NCBI RefSeq assembly: GCF_004353845.1 | Contig: NZ_CP037864.1 | Span: 4,526,001-4,590,000 of the forward strand | DNA: 64,000 nt | Direction of reading: 5' to 3' | From: Citrobacter arsenatis | GTDB lineage: Bacteria; Pseudomonadota; Gammaproteobacteria; Enterobacterales; Enterobacteriaceae | Notes under the pieces: generated by a model | Seen by the model: the letters and a program-made list of their open reading frames with translations, nothing else | The model's database searches: none | What the model was told of the DNA's origin: nothing | Program-made: the position numbers and the translations under genes | Shown: piece after piece, positions 46,146 through 55,481 of the stretch | Layout: every line of letters starts with the position of its first letter | How positions within the stretch are numbered: position 1 is the first letter of the stretch

Positions 46146-46358
46146 GTAACCTGCAAAGGGGAGTAACTTCGTTGTCGGTTGATCGTCATTACGATGTGTG
46201 AAAAACCACATCCGGTCGCCGGGCGATAACAAAGGAATACGCCATCGTATTCCTTTGTTGTTGTAAGTGAGACCTTGCCGAATGGCAAGGTCTATGCATA
46301 AAAAGCAGCGGCTAACGTCATTCGGCGTTGGCCGTTTTTTTATGCATGGGGAAATACA
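46146..46358 (+). ncRNA. yybP-ykoY (manganese) riboswitch / pH-responsive leader of alx
   Basis: The aptamer begins near 46152 with the conserved GCAAAGGGGAGTAAC. Next come a hairpin AAAGGAATAC/GTATTCCTTT (46231-46256) and a second hairpin GACCTTGCC/GGCAAGGTC (about 46271-46292). A terminator-like stem CGGCTAACG/CGTTGGCCG (46309-46334) with a T-run ends 18 bp before the alx ATG. The flanking TGCATAAAAA and TTTTTTTATGCA can also pair, giving alternative folds. In E. coli this leader (SraF/PRE) raises alx expression at high pH and with Mn. Confidence 0.88.
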
Positions 46359-47327
46359 ATGAATACTGTCGGCACACCGTTGTTATGGGGTGGCTTCGCT
46401 GTCGTGGTGGTAATTATGCTGGCCATCGACCTGCTGTTGCAGGGTCGCCGTGGCGCGCATACGATGTCGATGAAACAGGCTGCGGCCTGGTCAATCGTCT
46501 GGGTAACGCTGTCGTTACTGTTTAACGCCGCCTTCTGGTGGTACCTGGCCCAAACCCAGGGCCGCGCCGTTGCCGACCCGCAGGCGCTGGCGTTCCTTAC
46601 CGGCTATTTGATCGAAAAATCGCTGGCGGTAGATAACGTCTTTGTCTGGTTGATGCTGTTCAGCTACTTCTCCGTACCGCCTGCGTTGCAGCGCCGGGTA
46701 CTGGTGTATGGCGTATTGGGCGCGATTGTTCTGCGTACGATCATGATCTTCGCGGGCAGCTGGCTTATCACCCAGTTTGAGTGGCTGTTGTACGTGTTCG
46801 GCGCGTTCCTGTTGTTTACCGGCGTGAAGATGGCGCTGGCGAAAGAAGATGCCTCCGGTATCGGCGACAGGCCGCTGGTGCGCTGGCTGCGTGGTCATTT
46901 GCGCATGACCGACACCATCGAAGATGAAAAATTCTTCGTGCGTAAAAACGGTCTGCTGTTTGTCACGCCGCTGATGCTGGTATTGATTCTGGTTGAACTG
47001 AGCGACGTTATTTTTGCCGTCGACAGTATCCCGGCTATCTTTGCCGTTACCACCGACCCGTTCATCGTGTTGACCTCGAACCTGTTTGCTATTCTGGGTC
47101 TGCGCGCGATGTACTTCCTGCTGGCAGGCGTGGCGGAGCGTTTCTCCATGCTGAAGTACGGTTTGTCGGTCATTCTGGTGTTTATCGGTATTAAGATGCT
47201 GATCGTCGATTTCTACCATATCCCGATTGCTATCTCGTTAGGCGTGGTATTTGGCATTCTGTTTGTGACGCTGATTGTGAACGCGTGGGTCAACCACCAG
47301 CACGATAAAAAGCAGCAAATACAGTAA
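46359..47327 (+). CDS. alx: TerC-family membrane protein Alx
   Basis: A 322-aa inner-membrane protein with about nine hydrophobic segments. It carries the TerC acidic motifs EKSLAVDNVFVWLMLF and VELSDVIFAVDSIPAIFAVT. In E. coli it exports manganese and responds to alkaline pH. GGGGAAATACA precedes the ATG. The gene is controlled by its leader RNA and followed by an intrinsic terminator. Confidence 0.95.
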   Translation: MNTVGTPLLWGGFAVVVVIMLAIDLLLQGRRGAHTMSMKQAAAWSIVWVTLSLLFNAAFWWYLAQTQGRAVADPQALAFLTGYLIEKSLAVDNVFVWLMLFSYFSVPPALQRRVLVYGVLGAIVLRTIMIFAGSWLITQFEWLLYVFGAFLLFTGVKMALAKEDASGIGDRPLVRWLRGHLRMTDTIEDEKFFVRKNGLLFVTPLMLVLILVELSDVIFAVDSIPAIFAVTTDPFIVLTSNLFAILGLRAMYFLLAGVAERFSMLKYGLSVILVFIGIKMLIVDFYHIPIAISLGVVFGILFVTLIVNAWVNHQHDKKQQIQ

Positions 47328-47344
47328 GCTTCATCCGCTAGCTG

Positions 47345-47384
47345 AAAAGCCCGACGGCACACTGCGTGCGTCGGGCTTTTTGTT
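47345..47384 (+). terminator. Intrinsic terminator of alx
   Basis: AAAAGCCCGACG at 47345-47356 pairs with CGTCGGGCTTTT at 47369-47380, around a short GC-containing loop, and ends in T residues. Confidence 0.85.
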
Positions 47385-47569
47385 TATCATGTCAAAATAA
47401 TGTTAAGTTAAAGTTATAAAATATGATCTCAACGCGGAATCCAGGATATTTCGCTTCCAGAACCCCGTTCTTTCCTTATACTCAGCCATGCAAACATTTG
47501 CCCAATCCTGAAAGATGCGTCAACAGAACGCACAAAGGTAAGGCAACAACACAATGAAAGGATCACTAC

Positions 47570-48814
47570 ATGACTACGCAACGTTCATCGGGGCTACTCT
47601 CGCGTTTGGCGCAAGGGAGCCTGGTTAAACAAATTTTGGTAGGTTTGGTACTGGGGATTTTACTGGCACTGGTGTCAAAACCTGCGGCAGAAGCCGTTGG
47701 TTTGCTGGGAACGTTGTTCGTCGGCGCATTAAAAGCCGTCGCGCCAATTCTGGTTTTGATGCTGGTCATGGCTTCTATCGCCAATCACCAGCACGGGCAA
47801 AAAACCAATATCCGCCCCATCCTGTTCCTCTACCTGCTCGGCACGTTTTCCGCAGCGTTAGCGGCCGTTGTCTTCAGCTTCGCCTTCCCATCCACACTGC
47901 ATCTTTCCAGCAGCGCCAGTGATATTGTGCCGCCATCTGGTATCGTTGAAGTAATGCGTAGCCTGCTGATGAGCATGGTGTCGAACCCAATTGATGCCCT
48001 GCTTAACGCCAACTATATCGGTATTCTGGTATGGGCCGTCGGTCTGGGCTTTGCGCTGCGCCACGGCAATGAAACGACCAAAAATCTGGTTAATGATATG
48101 TCCAACGCCGTCACCTTTATGGTGAAACTGGTGATTCGTTTCGCGCCCATCGGGATCTTCGGCTTGGTCTCCTCCACGCTGGCAACCACCGGCTTTGCTA
48201 CGCTTTGGGGCTACGCTCAACTGCTGACTGTGCTGGTCGGCTGTATGCTGCTGGTGGCGCTGGTGGTCAACCCGCTGCTGGTATTCTGGAAAATTCGCCG
48301 TAACCCGTATCCGCTGGTGCTGGCCTGTCTGCGCGAAAGCGGCGTGTACGCTTTCTTTACCCGCAGCTCCGCAGCAAACATTCCGGTGAACATGGCGCTG
48401 TGTGAGAAGCTGAATCTGGATCGTGATACCTATTCGGTATCTATCCCGCTGGGCGCTACCATCAATATGGCAGGTGCGGCGATCACCATTACCGTGCTGA
48501 CGCTGGCGGCGGTGAATACGCTGGGTATTCCGGTCGATTTACCGACTGCGCTGTTACTGAGCGTGGTGGCGTCGCTGTGCGCCTGCGGTGCATCGGGCGT
48601 GGCGGGGGGGTCTCTGCTGCTGATCCCATTGGCATGTAATATGTTCGGTATCCCGAATGACATCGCCATGCAGGTGGTTGCCGTTGGCTTTATCATCGGC
48701 GTATTGCAGGATTCCTGTGAAACGGCGCTAAACTCTTCGACAGACGTCCTGTTTACCGCGGCAGCCTGCCAGGCTGAAGACGAGCGTCTGGCAAATAACG
48801 CCCTACGCGGCTAA
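47570..48814 (+). CDS. sstT: Sodium:serine/threonine symporter
   Basis: A 414-aa transporter of the dicarboxylate/amino acid:cation symporter (DAACS) family in the inner membrane. It shows hairpin region 1 with FFTRSSAANIPVNMALCEKL (Ser-rich) and the TM7 motif GATINMAGAAITITVL (NMAG). Length and sequence match E. coli SstT. Start at 47570 (MTTQRSSGLLSRLAQG); the match to GGAG is modest (GAAAGGATCACTAC). Confidence 0.95.
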   Translation: MTTQRSSGLLSRLAQGSLVKQILVGLVLGILLALVSKPAAEAVGLLGTLFVGALKAVAPILVLMLVMASIANHQHGQKTNIRPILFLYLLGTFSAALAAVVFSFAFPSTLHLSSSASDIVPPSGIVEVMRSLLMSMVSNPIDALLNANYIGILVWAVGLGFALRHGNETTKNLVNDMSNAVTFMVKLVIRFAPIGIFGLVSSTLATTGFATLWGYAQLLTVLVGCMLLVALVVNPLLVFWKIRRNPYPLVLACLRESGVYAFFTRSSAANIPVNMALCEKLNLDRDTYSVSIPLGATINMAGAAITITVLTLAAVNTLGIPVDLPTALLLSVVASLCACGASGVAGGSLLLIPLACNMFGIPNDIAMQVVAVGFIIGVLQDSCETALNSSTDVLFTAAACQAEDERLANNALRG

Positions 48815-48822
48815 TCTCTACG

Positions 48823-48851
48823 CCCCTCCGTCATCGGGCGGAGGGGTTTTC
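48823..48851. terminator. Terminator of sstT overlapping the ygjV 3' end
   Basis: CCCCTCCG (48823-48830) pairs with CGGAGGGG (48839-48846), followed by TTTTCTT. The second arm lies inside the last codons of the convergent ygjV gene. Confidence 0.8.
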
Positions 48852-49385
48852 TTCCTGTACGCTTTTTTCAATTTTGAACGGATCAATTCCGCGTTTTTGC
48901 ATCCGCCGGAAGCGGATAATGTTCAGGCCGTTCATCACCAGAAAGCTGCCTTCGATCATCGTCCCGCCAATCGATCCCAACCAGAAATTATGAATAACCC
49001 AGCAGGCGGGTGCGCACCACATTACGCAGCGCACGGTTAATCCCTGGCAACGAAACAGCGCCCAGGTGCTGGCCAGCGTGCCGATTATCGGCAACAGCTC
49101 CATCGCATGCTGTAACTTCGCCAGTCCAAGAACCAGGGTGAGGATAATGAAAACGGTCATTACCCACAGTTTGCGGGTATGCATCGAGACGAGTGTGCGA
49201 ATAGTGTTGAGCTCGGCACTCATTCCCGCAGGCCAGGCGCCCATTAGAAAAAAATGCACGCCGATGGTGGCGCTATAGACGGCGAGTTGCAGCCGGAACC
49301 GGCGCTCATCGCGATTGAAAAAGGTGGTAATGCCGATCAGAAAGGCGATGACACCTACGCCCTGGGCCAGCCAATACGCGGTCAT
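48831..49385 (-). CDS. ygjV: YgjV inner-membrane protein
   Basis: A 184-aa protein with about five or six hydrophobic segments. It belongs to the YgjV/imm-like family of unknown function (MTAYWLAQGVGVIAFLIGIT; conserved WVIHNFWLGSIGGTMIEGSF). The start at 49385 matches K-12; the ORF could extend to 49439 but that part is REP sequence. The last codons overlap the sstT terminator. Confidence 0.88.
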   Translation of the reverse strand: MTAYWLAQGVGVIAFLIGITTFFNRDERRFRLQLAVYSATIGVHFFLMGAWPAGMSAELNTIRTLVSMHTRKLWVMTVFIILTLVLGLAKLQHAMELLPIIGTLASTWALFRCQGLTVRCVMWCAPACWVIHNFWLGSIGGTMIEGSFLVMNGLNIIRFRRMQKRGIDPFKIEKSVQEENPSAR

Positions 49386-49412
49386 GTAAGCAACCCCAAT
49401 TCCATTTCGTAT

Positions 49413-49529
49413 GGCCGGATAAGGCATATTCGCCGCCATCCGACAACGGTTTATGCCTGATGACGCTTATCAGGCCTACGTTTAGCGCAGTATGTAGGCC
49501 GTGATAAGGCGTTTACGCCGCCATCCGGC
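49413..49529. repeat. BIME with four REP arms upstream of ygjV
   Basis: GGCCGGATAAGGC...CGCCATCCGAC, then GCCTGATGACGCTTATCAGGC and GTAGGCCGTGATAAGGCG...CGCCATCCGGC, fill nearly the whole ygjV-uxaA gap. Confidence 0.88.
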
Positions 49530-49534
49530 ACGAG

Positions 49535-51022
49535 TTATAGCGTTACGCCGCTTTTAAAGATCGCTAACTCTCTAAAATCATTTCGCTCGTTGCAGGTCGG
49601 CTTGCCGTTGGCAAACTCAACGATCGTATCGACAAACTCGTTCAGCAACTGAGGCATCGCTTTGCCGTGGATCAGCTGTCCAGCGTCAAAATCGATCCAG
49701 TGCTTTTTCTTCGCTGCCAGCTCGCTGTTGGTGGCAATTTTCACCGTCGGCACAAAACCGCCGTACGGCGTACCGCGACCGGTACTGAACAGCACCATAT
49801 GGCAGCCCGCGCCCGCCAGGGCACTGGTGGCAACCGCATCGTTACCCGGCGCACTCAGCAGGTTCAGGCCGTGCGTCTTCAGACGTTCGCCATAGCGCAG
49901 TACGTCCACCACCTGGCTGGAACCCGCTTTTTGCGTGCAGCCCAGAGATTTGTCTTCCAGCGTGGTAATACCGCCCGCTTTGTTGCCCGGCGATGGATTC
50001 TCGTAAATCGGCTGGTCGTGAGCAATGAAGTACTGCTTAAAGTCATTGACCATGGTCACCAGTTTGCCAAAGGTTTCTTTGTCACGGCAGTGGTCCATCA
50101 GCAACTGCTCGGCGCCGAACATTTCCGGTACTTCGGTCAGCACGGTGGTGCCGCCGTTGGCAATCACGTAGTCAGAAAAACGCCCCAGCATGGGGTTGGC
50201 GGTAATACCGGACAGGCCGTCTGAGCCGCCGCATTCCAGACCAAACTTCAGCTCGCCCAGCTTACCCGGCTCACGCTTATCGTTACGCATCACGTTGTAC
50301 AGCTGATGGAGATGTTCAATCCCCGCTTCCACTTCGTCTTCCTGATGTTGGCAGACCATGAAGTGAACACGCTCAGGATCGTACTCGCCTAAGGTTTCGC
50401 GGAAGGCATCAACCTGGTTGTTTTCGCAGCCAAGGCCGACCACCAGCACCGCGCCCGCATTCGGGTGGCGCACCATGTTTTGCAGCATAGTGCGGGTGTT
50501 GATGTGATCGTCACCGAGCTGTGAGCAACCGTAGGTGTGGCTAAAGAGATGCACGCCGTCGATACCTTCGGCGTCGTTGGTCTCTTTCAGGAAACGGTTC
50601 TGCATCTGACGCGCCATGGCGTTAACGCAGCCCACCGTCGGCAGGATCCACAGTTCGTTGCGCACGCCTACATCGCCGTTGGCACGACGGTAGATTTGTA
50701 CGTCGCGATCCGCCGGTTGTGCAACTTCCGCTTGAAAATCAGGGTGGTAGCTATACGTGTCCAGATCGCTGAGATTGGTGCGCGTGTTGTGGGCATGAAT
50801 ATGCTCACCCGCCGCAACGTCCACCAGCGTATGGCCAATTGGCAAACCGTATTTAATGACGTTTTCACCTTTCGCAATATCGCGCAAAGCAAATTTATGG
50901 CCACGAGAGACCGCCTGACGCAGGGTTATCGCCTGCCCATCAACGGTGACTTCGGTTCCTTCAGCCAAATCAGCGAGCGCGACCGCGACGTTATCCAGCG
51001 CATGGATCTTGATGTATTGCAT
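49535..51022 (-). CDS. uxaA: Altronate dehydratase
   Basis: A 495-aa iron-dependent enzyme that dehydrates D-altronate to 2-keto-3-deoxygluconate in galacturonate breakdown. The N-terminal SAF domain (about 1-100) is followed by the UxaA catalytic domain (HTYGCSQLGDDHINTRTMLQ, VVGLGCENNQVDAF, FGLECGGSDGLSGITANP), with Cys residues for the metal. It follows uxaC by 14 bp in one operon. Confidence 0.97.
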   Translation of the reverse strand: MQYIKIHALDNVAVALADLAEGTEVTVDGQAITLRQAVSRGHKFALRDIAKGENVIKYGLPIGHTLVDVAAGEHIHAHNTRTNLSDLDTYSYHPDFQAEVAQPADRDVQIYRRANGDVGVRNELWILPTVGCVNAMARQMQNRFLKETNDAEGIDGVHLFSHTYGCSQLGDDHINTRTMLQNMVRHPNAGAVLVVGLGCENNQVDAFRETLGEYDPERVHFMVCQHQEDEVEAGIEHLHQLYNVMRNDKREPGKLGELKFGLECGGSDGLSGITANPMLGRFSDYVIANGGTTVLTEVPEMFGAEQLLMDHCRDKETFGKLVTMVNDFKQYFIAHDQPIYENPSPGNKAGGITTLEDKSLGCTQKAGSSQVVDVLRYGERLKTHGLNLLSAPGNDAVATSALAGAGCHMVLFSTGRGTPYGGFVPTVKIATNSELAAKKKHWIDFDAGQLIHGKAMPQLLNEFVDTIVEFANGKPTCNERNDFRELAIFKSGVTL

Positions 51023-51036
51023 ACCAACCCCAGACT

Positions 51037-52449
51037 TTAATTCAGTTCAATGGCGAAGTAATCGCGCGCATTGTTAAAGCAAATGTTTTTCACCATTTCA
51101 CCCAGCAACTGGATATCTGCCGGTGCTTCGCCCGCAGCAACCCAACGGCCAATCATCTGGCACAGGATGCGACGGAAGTATTCATGGCGCGTGTATGACA
51201 GGAAGCTACGGCTATCGGTCAGCATGCCGACGAAACGGCTCAGCAGACCGAGCTGGGCCAACTGCGTCATCTGACGTTCCATCCCGTCTTTCTGATCGTT
51301 GAACCACCAGCCGGAACCGAACTGCATCTTGCCCGGCATACCTTCGCCCTGGAAGTTGCCGATCATCGTGCCCAGCACTTCGTTATCGCGCGGGTTCAGG
51401 CAGTACAGAATGGTTTTTGGCAACAGGTTCTGTTCATTCTGCTTACTCAGCAGTTTGGACAACTCTTCGGCCATCGGACGGTCGTTGATGGAGTCGAAGC
51501 CGACATCCGCACCCAACAGTTTGAACTGGCGCAGGTTGTTATTACGCAGTGCGCCGATGTGGTACTGCTGTACCCATTCGCGACGGGCATATTCCGCACC
51601 GAGGAATACCAGTACAGCGGTTTTAAACTGGGCAACTTCATGTTCGCTCAGGGTTTCACCTGCCAGGCGACGCGCCAGAATGCTATCCAGTTCCGCTTCG
51701 TTAGATTCAGCAAACAGCACCACGTCCAGCGCGTGGTCAGAGACTTTACAGCCGTGAGCCGCGAAGTGATCCAGGCGTTTGGTCAGCGCGGTCTGCAGGT
51801 CAGCGAAACGACGGATATCGGTGTCGGACACTTCACCCAGCTTCGCCATGTAATCGTTAAAGGTAGCCAGCTCAATGTTGAAGGCTTTATCCGGACGCCA
51901 GCTCGGCAGCACTTTCACATCAAAGCTTCCGTCTTTAGCAACGGCCGCGTGATGCTCCAGAGAGTCGATCGGGTCATCGGTGGTACCGACCATTTTCACG
52001 TTCATCTGCTGCATGATGCCGCGCGCGGAGAATTTATCCTGCGCCAGCAGTTCGTTGCACTGGTTCCAGATTTCGTCAGCCGTTGCAGGAGACAGCAGCT
52101 TACCTGTAATACCAAACGGGCGACGTAATTCGAGGTGGGTCCAGTGGTACAGCGGGTTACCAATAGTGTGCGGAACCGTAGCGGCCCAGGCGTCAAACTT
52201 CTCACGATCGGACGCATCGCCGGTACACAGGCGCTCAGCGACACCGTTGGTACGCATCGCACGCCACTTATAGTGGTCGCCCTTCAGCCAGATGTCATAC
52301 AGGTTATTAAAACGGTAGTTTTCAGCGATTTGTTGCGGTGGTAAATGGCAGTGGTAATCGAAGATTGGCTGGTCTTTGGCGTAATCATGATACAGACGGC
52401 GGGCAAATTCGGTGTCCAGCAGGAAATCTTCAGTCATAAACGGGGTCAT
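51037..52449 (-). CDS. uxaC: Uronate (glucuronate/galacturonate) isomerase
   Basis: A 470-aa amidohydrolase-fold isomerase that converts D-galacturonate to tagaturonate and D-glucuronate to fructuronate. The metal-binding FDYHCHLPPQ is near residue 30, KVLPSWRPDKAFN is central, and LTDSRSFLSYTRHEYFRR lies near the C-terminus. The start at 52449 (MTPFMTEDFLLD) has AGGA 7-8 bases upstream; a longer ORF to 52524 would run through the operator. It is the first gene of uxaCA. Confidence 0.97.
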   Translation of the reverse strand: MTPFMTEDFLLDTEFARRLYHDYAKDQPIFDYHCHLPPQQIAENYRFNNLYDIWLKGDHYKWRAMRTNGVAERLCTGDASDREKFDAWAATVPHTIGNPLYHWTHLELRRPFGITGKLLSPATADEIWNQCNELLAQDKFSARGIMQQMNVKMVGTTDDPIDSLEHHAAVAKDGSFDVKVLPSWRPDKAFNIELATFNDYMAKLGEVSDTDIRRFADLQTALTKRLDHFAAHGCKVSDHALDVVLFAESNEAELDSILARRLAGETLSEHEVAQFKTAVLVFLGAEYARREWVQQYHIGALRNNNLRQFKLLGADVGFDSINDRPMAEELSKLLSKQNEQNLLPKTILYCLNPRDNEVLGTMIGNFQGEGMPGKMQFGSGWWFNDQKDGMERQMTQLAQLGLLSRFVGMLTDSRSFLSYTRHEYFRRILCQMIGRWVAAGEAPADIQLLGEMVKNICFNNARDYFAIELN

Positions 52450-52502
52450 TATCGTCTTCCTCTCAGCGAGTGCGTCAGATTGCTTATGTTTTGATGTTGA
52501 CA

Positions 52503-52520
52503 AAGTTATCACACCAATTT
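52503..52520. promoter_or_regulatory. ExuR operator-like site upstream of uxaC
   Basis: AAGTTATCACACCAATTT resembles the ExuR box (AAATTGGTATACCAATTT) in one strong half (ACCAATTT) and partly in the other. It lies about 55 bp upstream of the uxaC start, in the 471-bp uxaC-exuT divergent region. A CRP-like site lies further on; the rest of the gap shows nothing I can name. Confidence 0.45.
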
Positions 52521-52662
52521 CCATACACTGAAGATATTTTCGTGAGTTAGATCAACAAATGGTGACAAAAAAATTACTCTCAAAGAGGTAAATCATGCGT
52601 CAAGCCGCGCCAGCACTGGCTTTGCTGAATCGAAATAATGACCACACGAAGATTCACACTTT

Positions 52663-52678
52663 TGTGATGGCACTCACC
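52663..52678. promoter_or_regulatory. CRP-binding-like site between uxaC and exuT
   Basis: TGTGATGGCACTCACC fits TGTGA-N6-TCACA with one mismatch. Catabolite control of hexuronate genes is known in E. coli. Confidence 0.5.
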
Positions 52679-52920
52679 TTTTAAAGCTGTATGACAAGTT
52701 ATCTTTTGGCCGTCGCGATACATAAGCCGACGGAATGCAAATTACCGATGTATCACCATCGGATTGAACGGTACGGAAACCGAATTAGCACAAATATTGA
52801 CATGGCAAAGTTCGGGGAGTACCGGCTTTTTTCGGTTACCCCCTCGTAAAAGAACATCCTCCGCCCTGAACTGGAAGATGACCGCTCGTTCGCGGACATA
52901 ACAAAACGATGAGGTTTTAC

Positions 52921-54222
52921 ATGCGTAAAATTAAAGGGTTACGTTGGTACATGATCGCACTGGTGACGCTTGGCACCGTGCTGGGTTACCTGACACGTAA
53001 CACTGTGGCGGCAGCTGCGCCAACTCTGATGGAAGAGTTACACATCTCCACTCAACAGTATTCCTATATCATCGCAGCGTATTCTGCTGCTTACACCGTA
53101 ATGCAACCCGTTGCCGGCTATGTGCTCGATGTGCTCGGCACAAAAATTGGTTACGCGATGTTCGCCGTTCTGTGGGCCGTCTTCTGTGGCGCGACCGCAC
53201 TGGCTGGCAGTTGGGGTGGACTGGCGCTGGCGCGTGGCGCGGTAGGTGCCGCTGAAGCCGCGATGATCCCTGCGGGTCTGAAAGCCAGTTCTGAATGGTT
53301 CCCGGCAAAAGAGCGTTCAATTGCCGTAGGTTACTTTAACGTGGGTTCTTCTATCGGCGCGATGATTGCTCCGCCGCTGGTCGTCTGGGCTATCGTCATG
53401 CACAGCTGGCAGATGGCATTCATTATTTCCGGTGCGCTGAGCTTCATTTGGGCGATGTGCTGGCTGGTGTTCTACAAACACCCGCGCGACCAGAAAAAAC
53501 TGTCTGATGAAGAACGTGATTACATTCTGAACGGTCAGGAATCACAGCATAAAAACGCGACCTCGAAAAAAATGTCCCTTGGTCAGATCCTGCGTAACCG
53601 CCAGTTCTGGGGCATCGCGCTGCCGCGTTTCCTGGCAGAGCCGGCCTGGGGTACCTTCAACGCCTGGATCCCGCTGTTCATGTTTAAAGTCTACGGCTTT
53701 AACCTGAAAGAAATTGCGATGTTTGCCTGGATGCCGATGCTGTTTGCTGACCTGGGCTGTATCGTTGGGGGTTACTTACCGCCGCTGTTCCAGCGCTGGT
53801 TCGGCGTTAACCTGATCGTTTCGCGTAAAATGGTCGTTACCATGGGTGCATTGCTGATGATTGGCCCAGGGATGATCGGTCTGTTCACCAGCCCTTACAT
53901 TGCTATCGCCCTGCTGTGCGTCGGCGGTTTTGCTCACCAGGCGCTGTCCGGTGCGCTGATTACGCTCTCTTCCGACGTATTTGGTCGTAATGAAGTGGCA
54001 ACCGCGAACGGCCTGACCGGTATGTCTGCATGGCTTGCAAGTACGTTGTTTGCGCTGGTCGTTGGCGCACTGGCTGACACCATTGGCTTTAGCCCGCTGT
54101 TCGCCGTACTGGCGGTATTCGACCTGCTCGGCGCGCTAGTCATCTGGACAGTATTGCAGAACAAATCGGCCAGCGAGGTAGATTCGGGCTCGCAATCCGG
54201 CGATCCCGCGACGCAAAATTAA
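52921..54222 (+). CDS. exuT: Hexuronate (galacturonate/glucuronate) MFS transporter
   Basis: A 433-aa major-facilitator anion:cation symporter with 12 predicted TM segments. The conserved TM1 region is LGYLTRNTVAAAAPTLMEEL, and the A-motif-like GYVLDVLGTKIGY follows TM2. The start at 52921 (MRKIKGLRWYM) has GAGG 7 bases upstream; four upstream codons are possible. It imports substrates for UxaC/UxaA and is divergent from uxaCA. Confidence 0.96.
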   Translation: MRKIKGLRWYMIALVTLGTVLGYLTRNTVAAAAPTLMEELHISTQQYSYIIAAYSAAYTVMQPVAGYVLDVLGTKIGYAMFAVLWAVFCGATALAGSWGGLALARGAVGAAEAAMIPAGLKASSEWFPAKERSIAVGYFNVGSSIGAMIAPPLVVWAIVMHSWQMAFIISGALSFIWAMCWLVFYKHPRDQKKLSDEERDYILNGQESQHKNATSKKMSLGQILRNRQFWGIALPRFLAEPAWGTFNAWIPLFMFKVYGFNLKEIAMFAWMPMLFADLGCIVGGYLPPLFQRWFGVNLIVSRKMVVTMGALLMIGPGMIGLFTSPYIAIALLCVGGFAHQALSGALITLSSDVFGRNEVATANGLTGMSAWLASTLFALVVGALADTIGFSPLFAVLAVFDLLGALVIWTVLQNKSASEVDSGSQSGDPATQN

Positions 54223-54255
54223 CCCGATGCAACATAGCAAGGGTATATAATGCGA

Positions 54256-54283
54256 AGCCGCCAGCTATCTGGCGGCTTTTTTA
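54256..54283 (+). terminator. Intrinsic terminator of exuT
   Basis: AGCCGCCAG (54256-54264) and CTGGCGGCT (54269-54277) form a perfect 9-bp stem followed by T5, 34 bp after the exuT stop. Confidence 0.85.
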
Positions 54284-54308
54284 TCGCCGCGAGTGGAGCC
54301 GTAATCGC

Positions 54309-54326
54309 AAAAGTGGTATAACAAAT
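54309..54326. promoter_or_regulatory. ExuR-like autoregulatory site
   Basis: AAAAGTGGTATAACAAAT matches the ExuR box in the TGGTATA centre and both A/T flanks, 30 bp before the exuR start. Autoregulation of exuR is known in E. coli. Confidence 0.45.
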
Positions 54327-54356
54327 ATAGTCTGCCGTATCATGCCTGGAGCGCAT

Positions 54357-55133
54357 ATGGAAATCACCGAACCACGACGTTTGTACCAACAACTTGCCGC
54401 TGATCTGAAAGAACGCATTGAGCACGGTGTCTACCTGGTGGGTGACAAACTCCCCGCCGAGCGCTTTATCGCCGATGAAAAAAATGTCAGCCGTACCGTG
54501 GTTCGTGAAGCGATTATCATGCTCGAGGTTGAGGGCTACGTTGAAGTGCGTAAAGGGTCCGGGATCCACGTCATTTCAAACCAACCTAAACACTATGTTG
54601 CGCCAGATGAAAATCTGGAGTTCGCCAGCTACGGTCCTTTTGAGCTGCTCCAGGCTCGCCAGTTGATTGAGAGCAACATTGCCGAGTTTGCCGCCACTCA
54701 GGTGACCAAACAAGACATCATGAAACTGATGGAAATTCAGGAGAAGTCGCGTAACGAAAAAAGCTTTCGTGACTCCGAATGGGATCTTCAGTTCCATGTG
54801 CAGGTCGCGCTGGCAACGCAGAACTCCGCCCTGGCCGCGATCGTTGAAAAAATGTGGACCCAGCGTATTCACAACCCCTACTGGAAGAAACTGCACGACC
54901 ACATCGACCTGCGCACGGTAGATAACTGGTGCGACGACCATGACCAGATCCTGCGGGCGCTGATTCGCAAAGATCCCCATGCCGCCAAGCTGGCAATGTG
55001 GCAGCACCTTGAGAACACGAAGCAAATGCTGTTTAACGAAACCAGCGATGATTTTGAGTTCAATGCTGACCGTTATCTTTTTACCGAAAATCCTGTCGTT
55101 CATCTCGATACGGCGGCTAATGGCGCAAAATAA
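54357..55133 (+). CDS. exuR: GntR-family repressor of hexuronate genes
   Basis: A 258-aa FadR-subfamily regulator: an N-terminal winged HTH (LPAERFIADEKNVSRTVVRE, then VEGYVEVRKGSGIHV) and a C-terminal helical FCD domain with metal-type residues (DSEWDLQFHVQVA, WCDDHDQILRALI). It represses exuT, uxaCA and itself until hexuronates bind. The start at 54357 follows GGAG by 6 bases and equals the K-12 start. Confidence 0.96.
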   Translation: MEITEPRRLYQQLAADLKERIEHGVYLVGDKLPAERFIADEKNVSRTVVREAIIMLEVEGYVEVRKGSGIHVISNQPKHYVAPDENLEFASYGPFELLQARQLIESNIAEFAATQVTKQDIMKLMEIQEKSRNEKSFRDSEWDLQFHVQVALATQNSALAAIVEKMWTQRIHNPYWKKLHDHIDLRTVDNWCDDHDQILRALIRKDPHAAKLAMWQHLENTKQMLFNETSDDFEFNADRYLFTENPVVHLDTAANGAK

Positions 55134-55148
55134 ACAATCTTAGCGATG

Positions 55149-55171
55149 CAGGCGCGACAAAGCGCCTGTTT
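55149..55171 (+). terminator. Weak terminator after exuR
   Basis: CAGGCGC and GCGCCTG (55149-55155, 55162-55168) pair around GACAAA, followed by TTTCTG. The remaining gap to yqjA (55172-55481) is AT-rich with no supported gene. A Cpx-controlled promoter would be expected there, but no convincing direct repeat was found. Confidence 0.5.
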
Positions 55172-55481
55172 CTGACGCTTGGTAAGCATTAGGTATAAAG
55201 TGTCAGCCTATGTAAATCCTCTCGCCTCCCTCTATTACGATAAGCAAAATCACAGTTCAACAACCGTAATTTCTATAACGGACTACGTTGACCTTTGTTA
55301 CAATTAGATGCTATTTGAATTTTTGTGTTTAAGAGCTTGCTAACTTCACAACTTTACAGGGAACAGTTCAGGCCGTGAATTTGTATCAGATCGCGAACCA
55401 GGTAAAAAACATTAATAAAATCGCGATGTTACAAAATTAAAAAAACCGGCATGACGATAACCGATTCTCCAGGAATATTGA

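Noticed and set aside
55172..55481. CpxR box before yqjA
   Set aside because: A GTAAA occurs at 55401-55405, but the second half at the right spacing is too poor to call.
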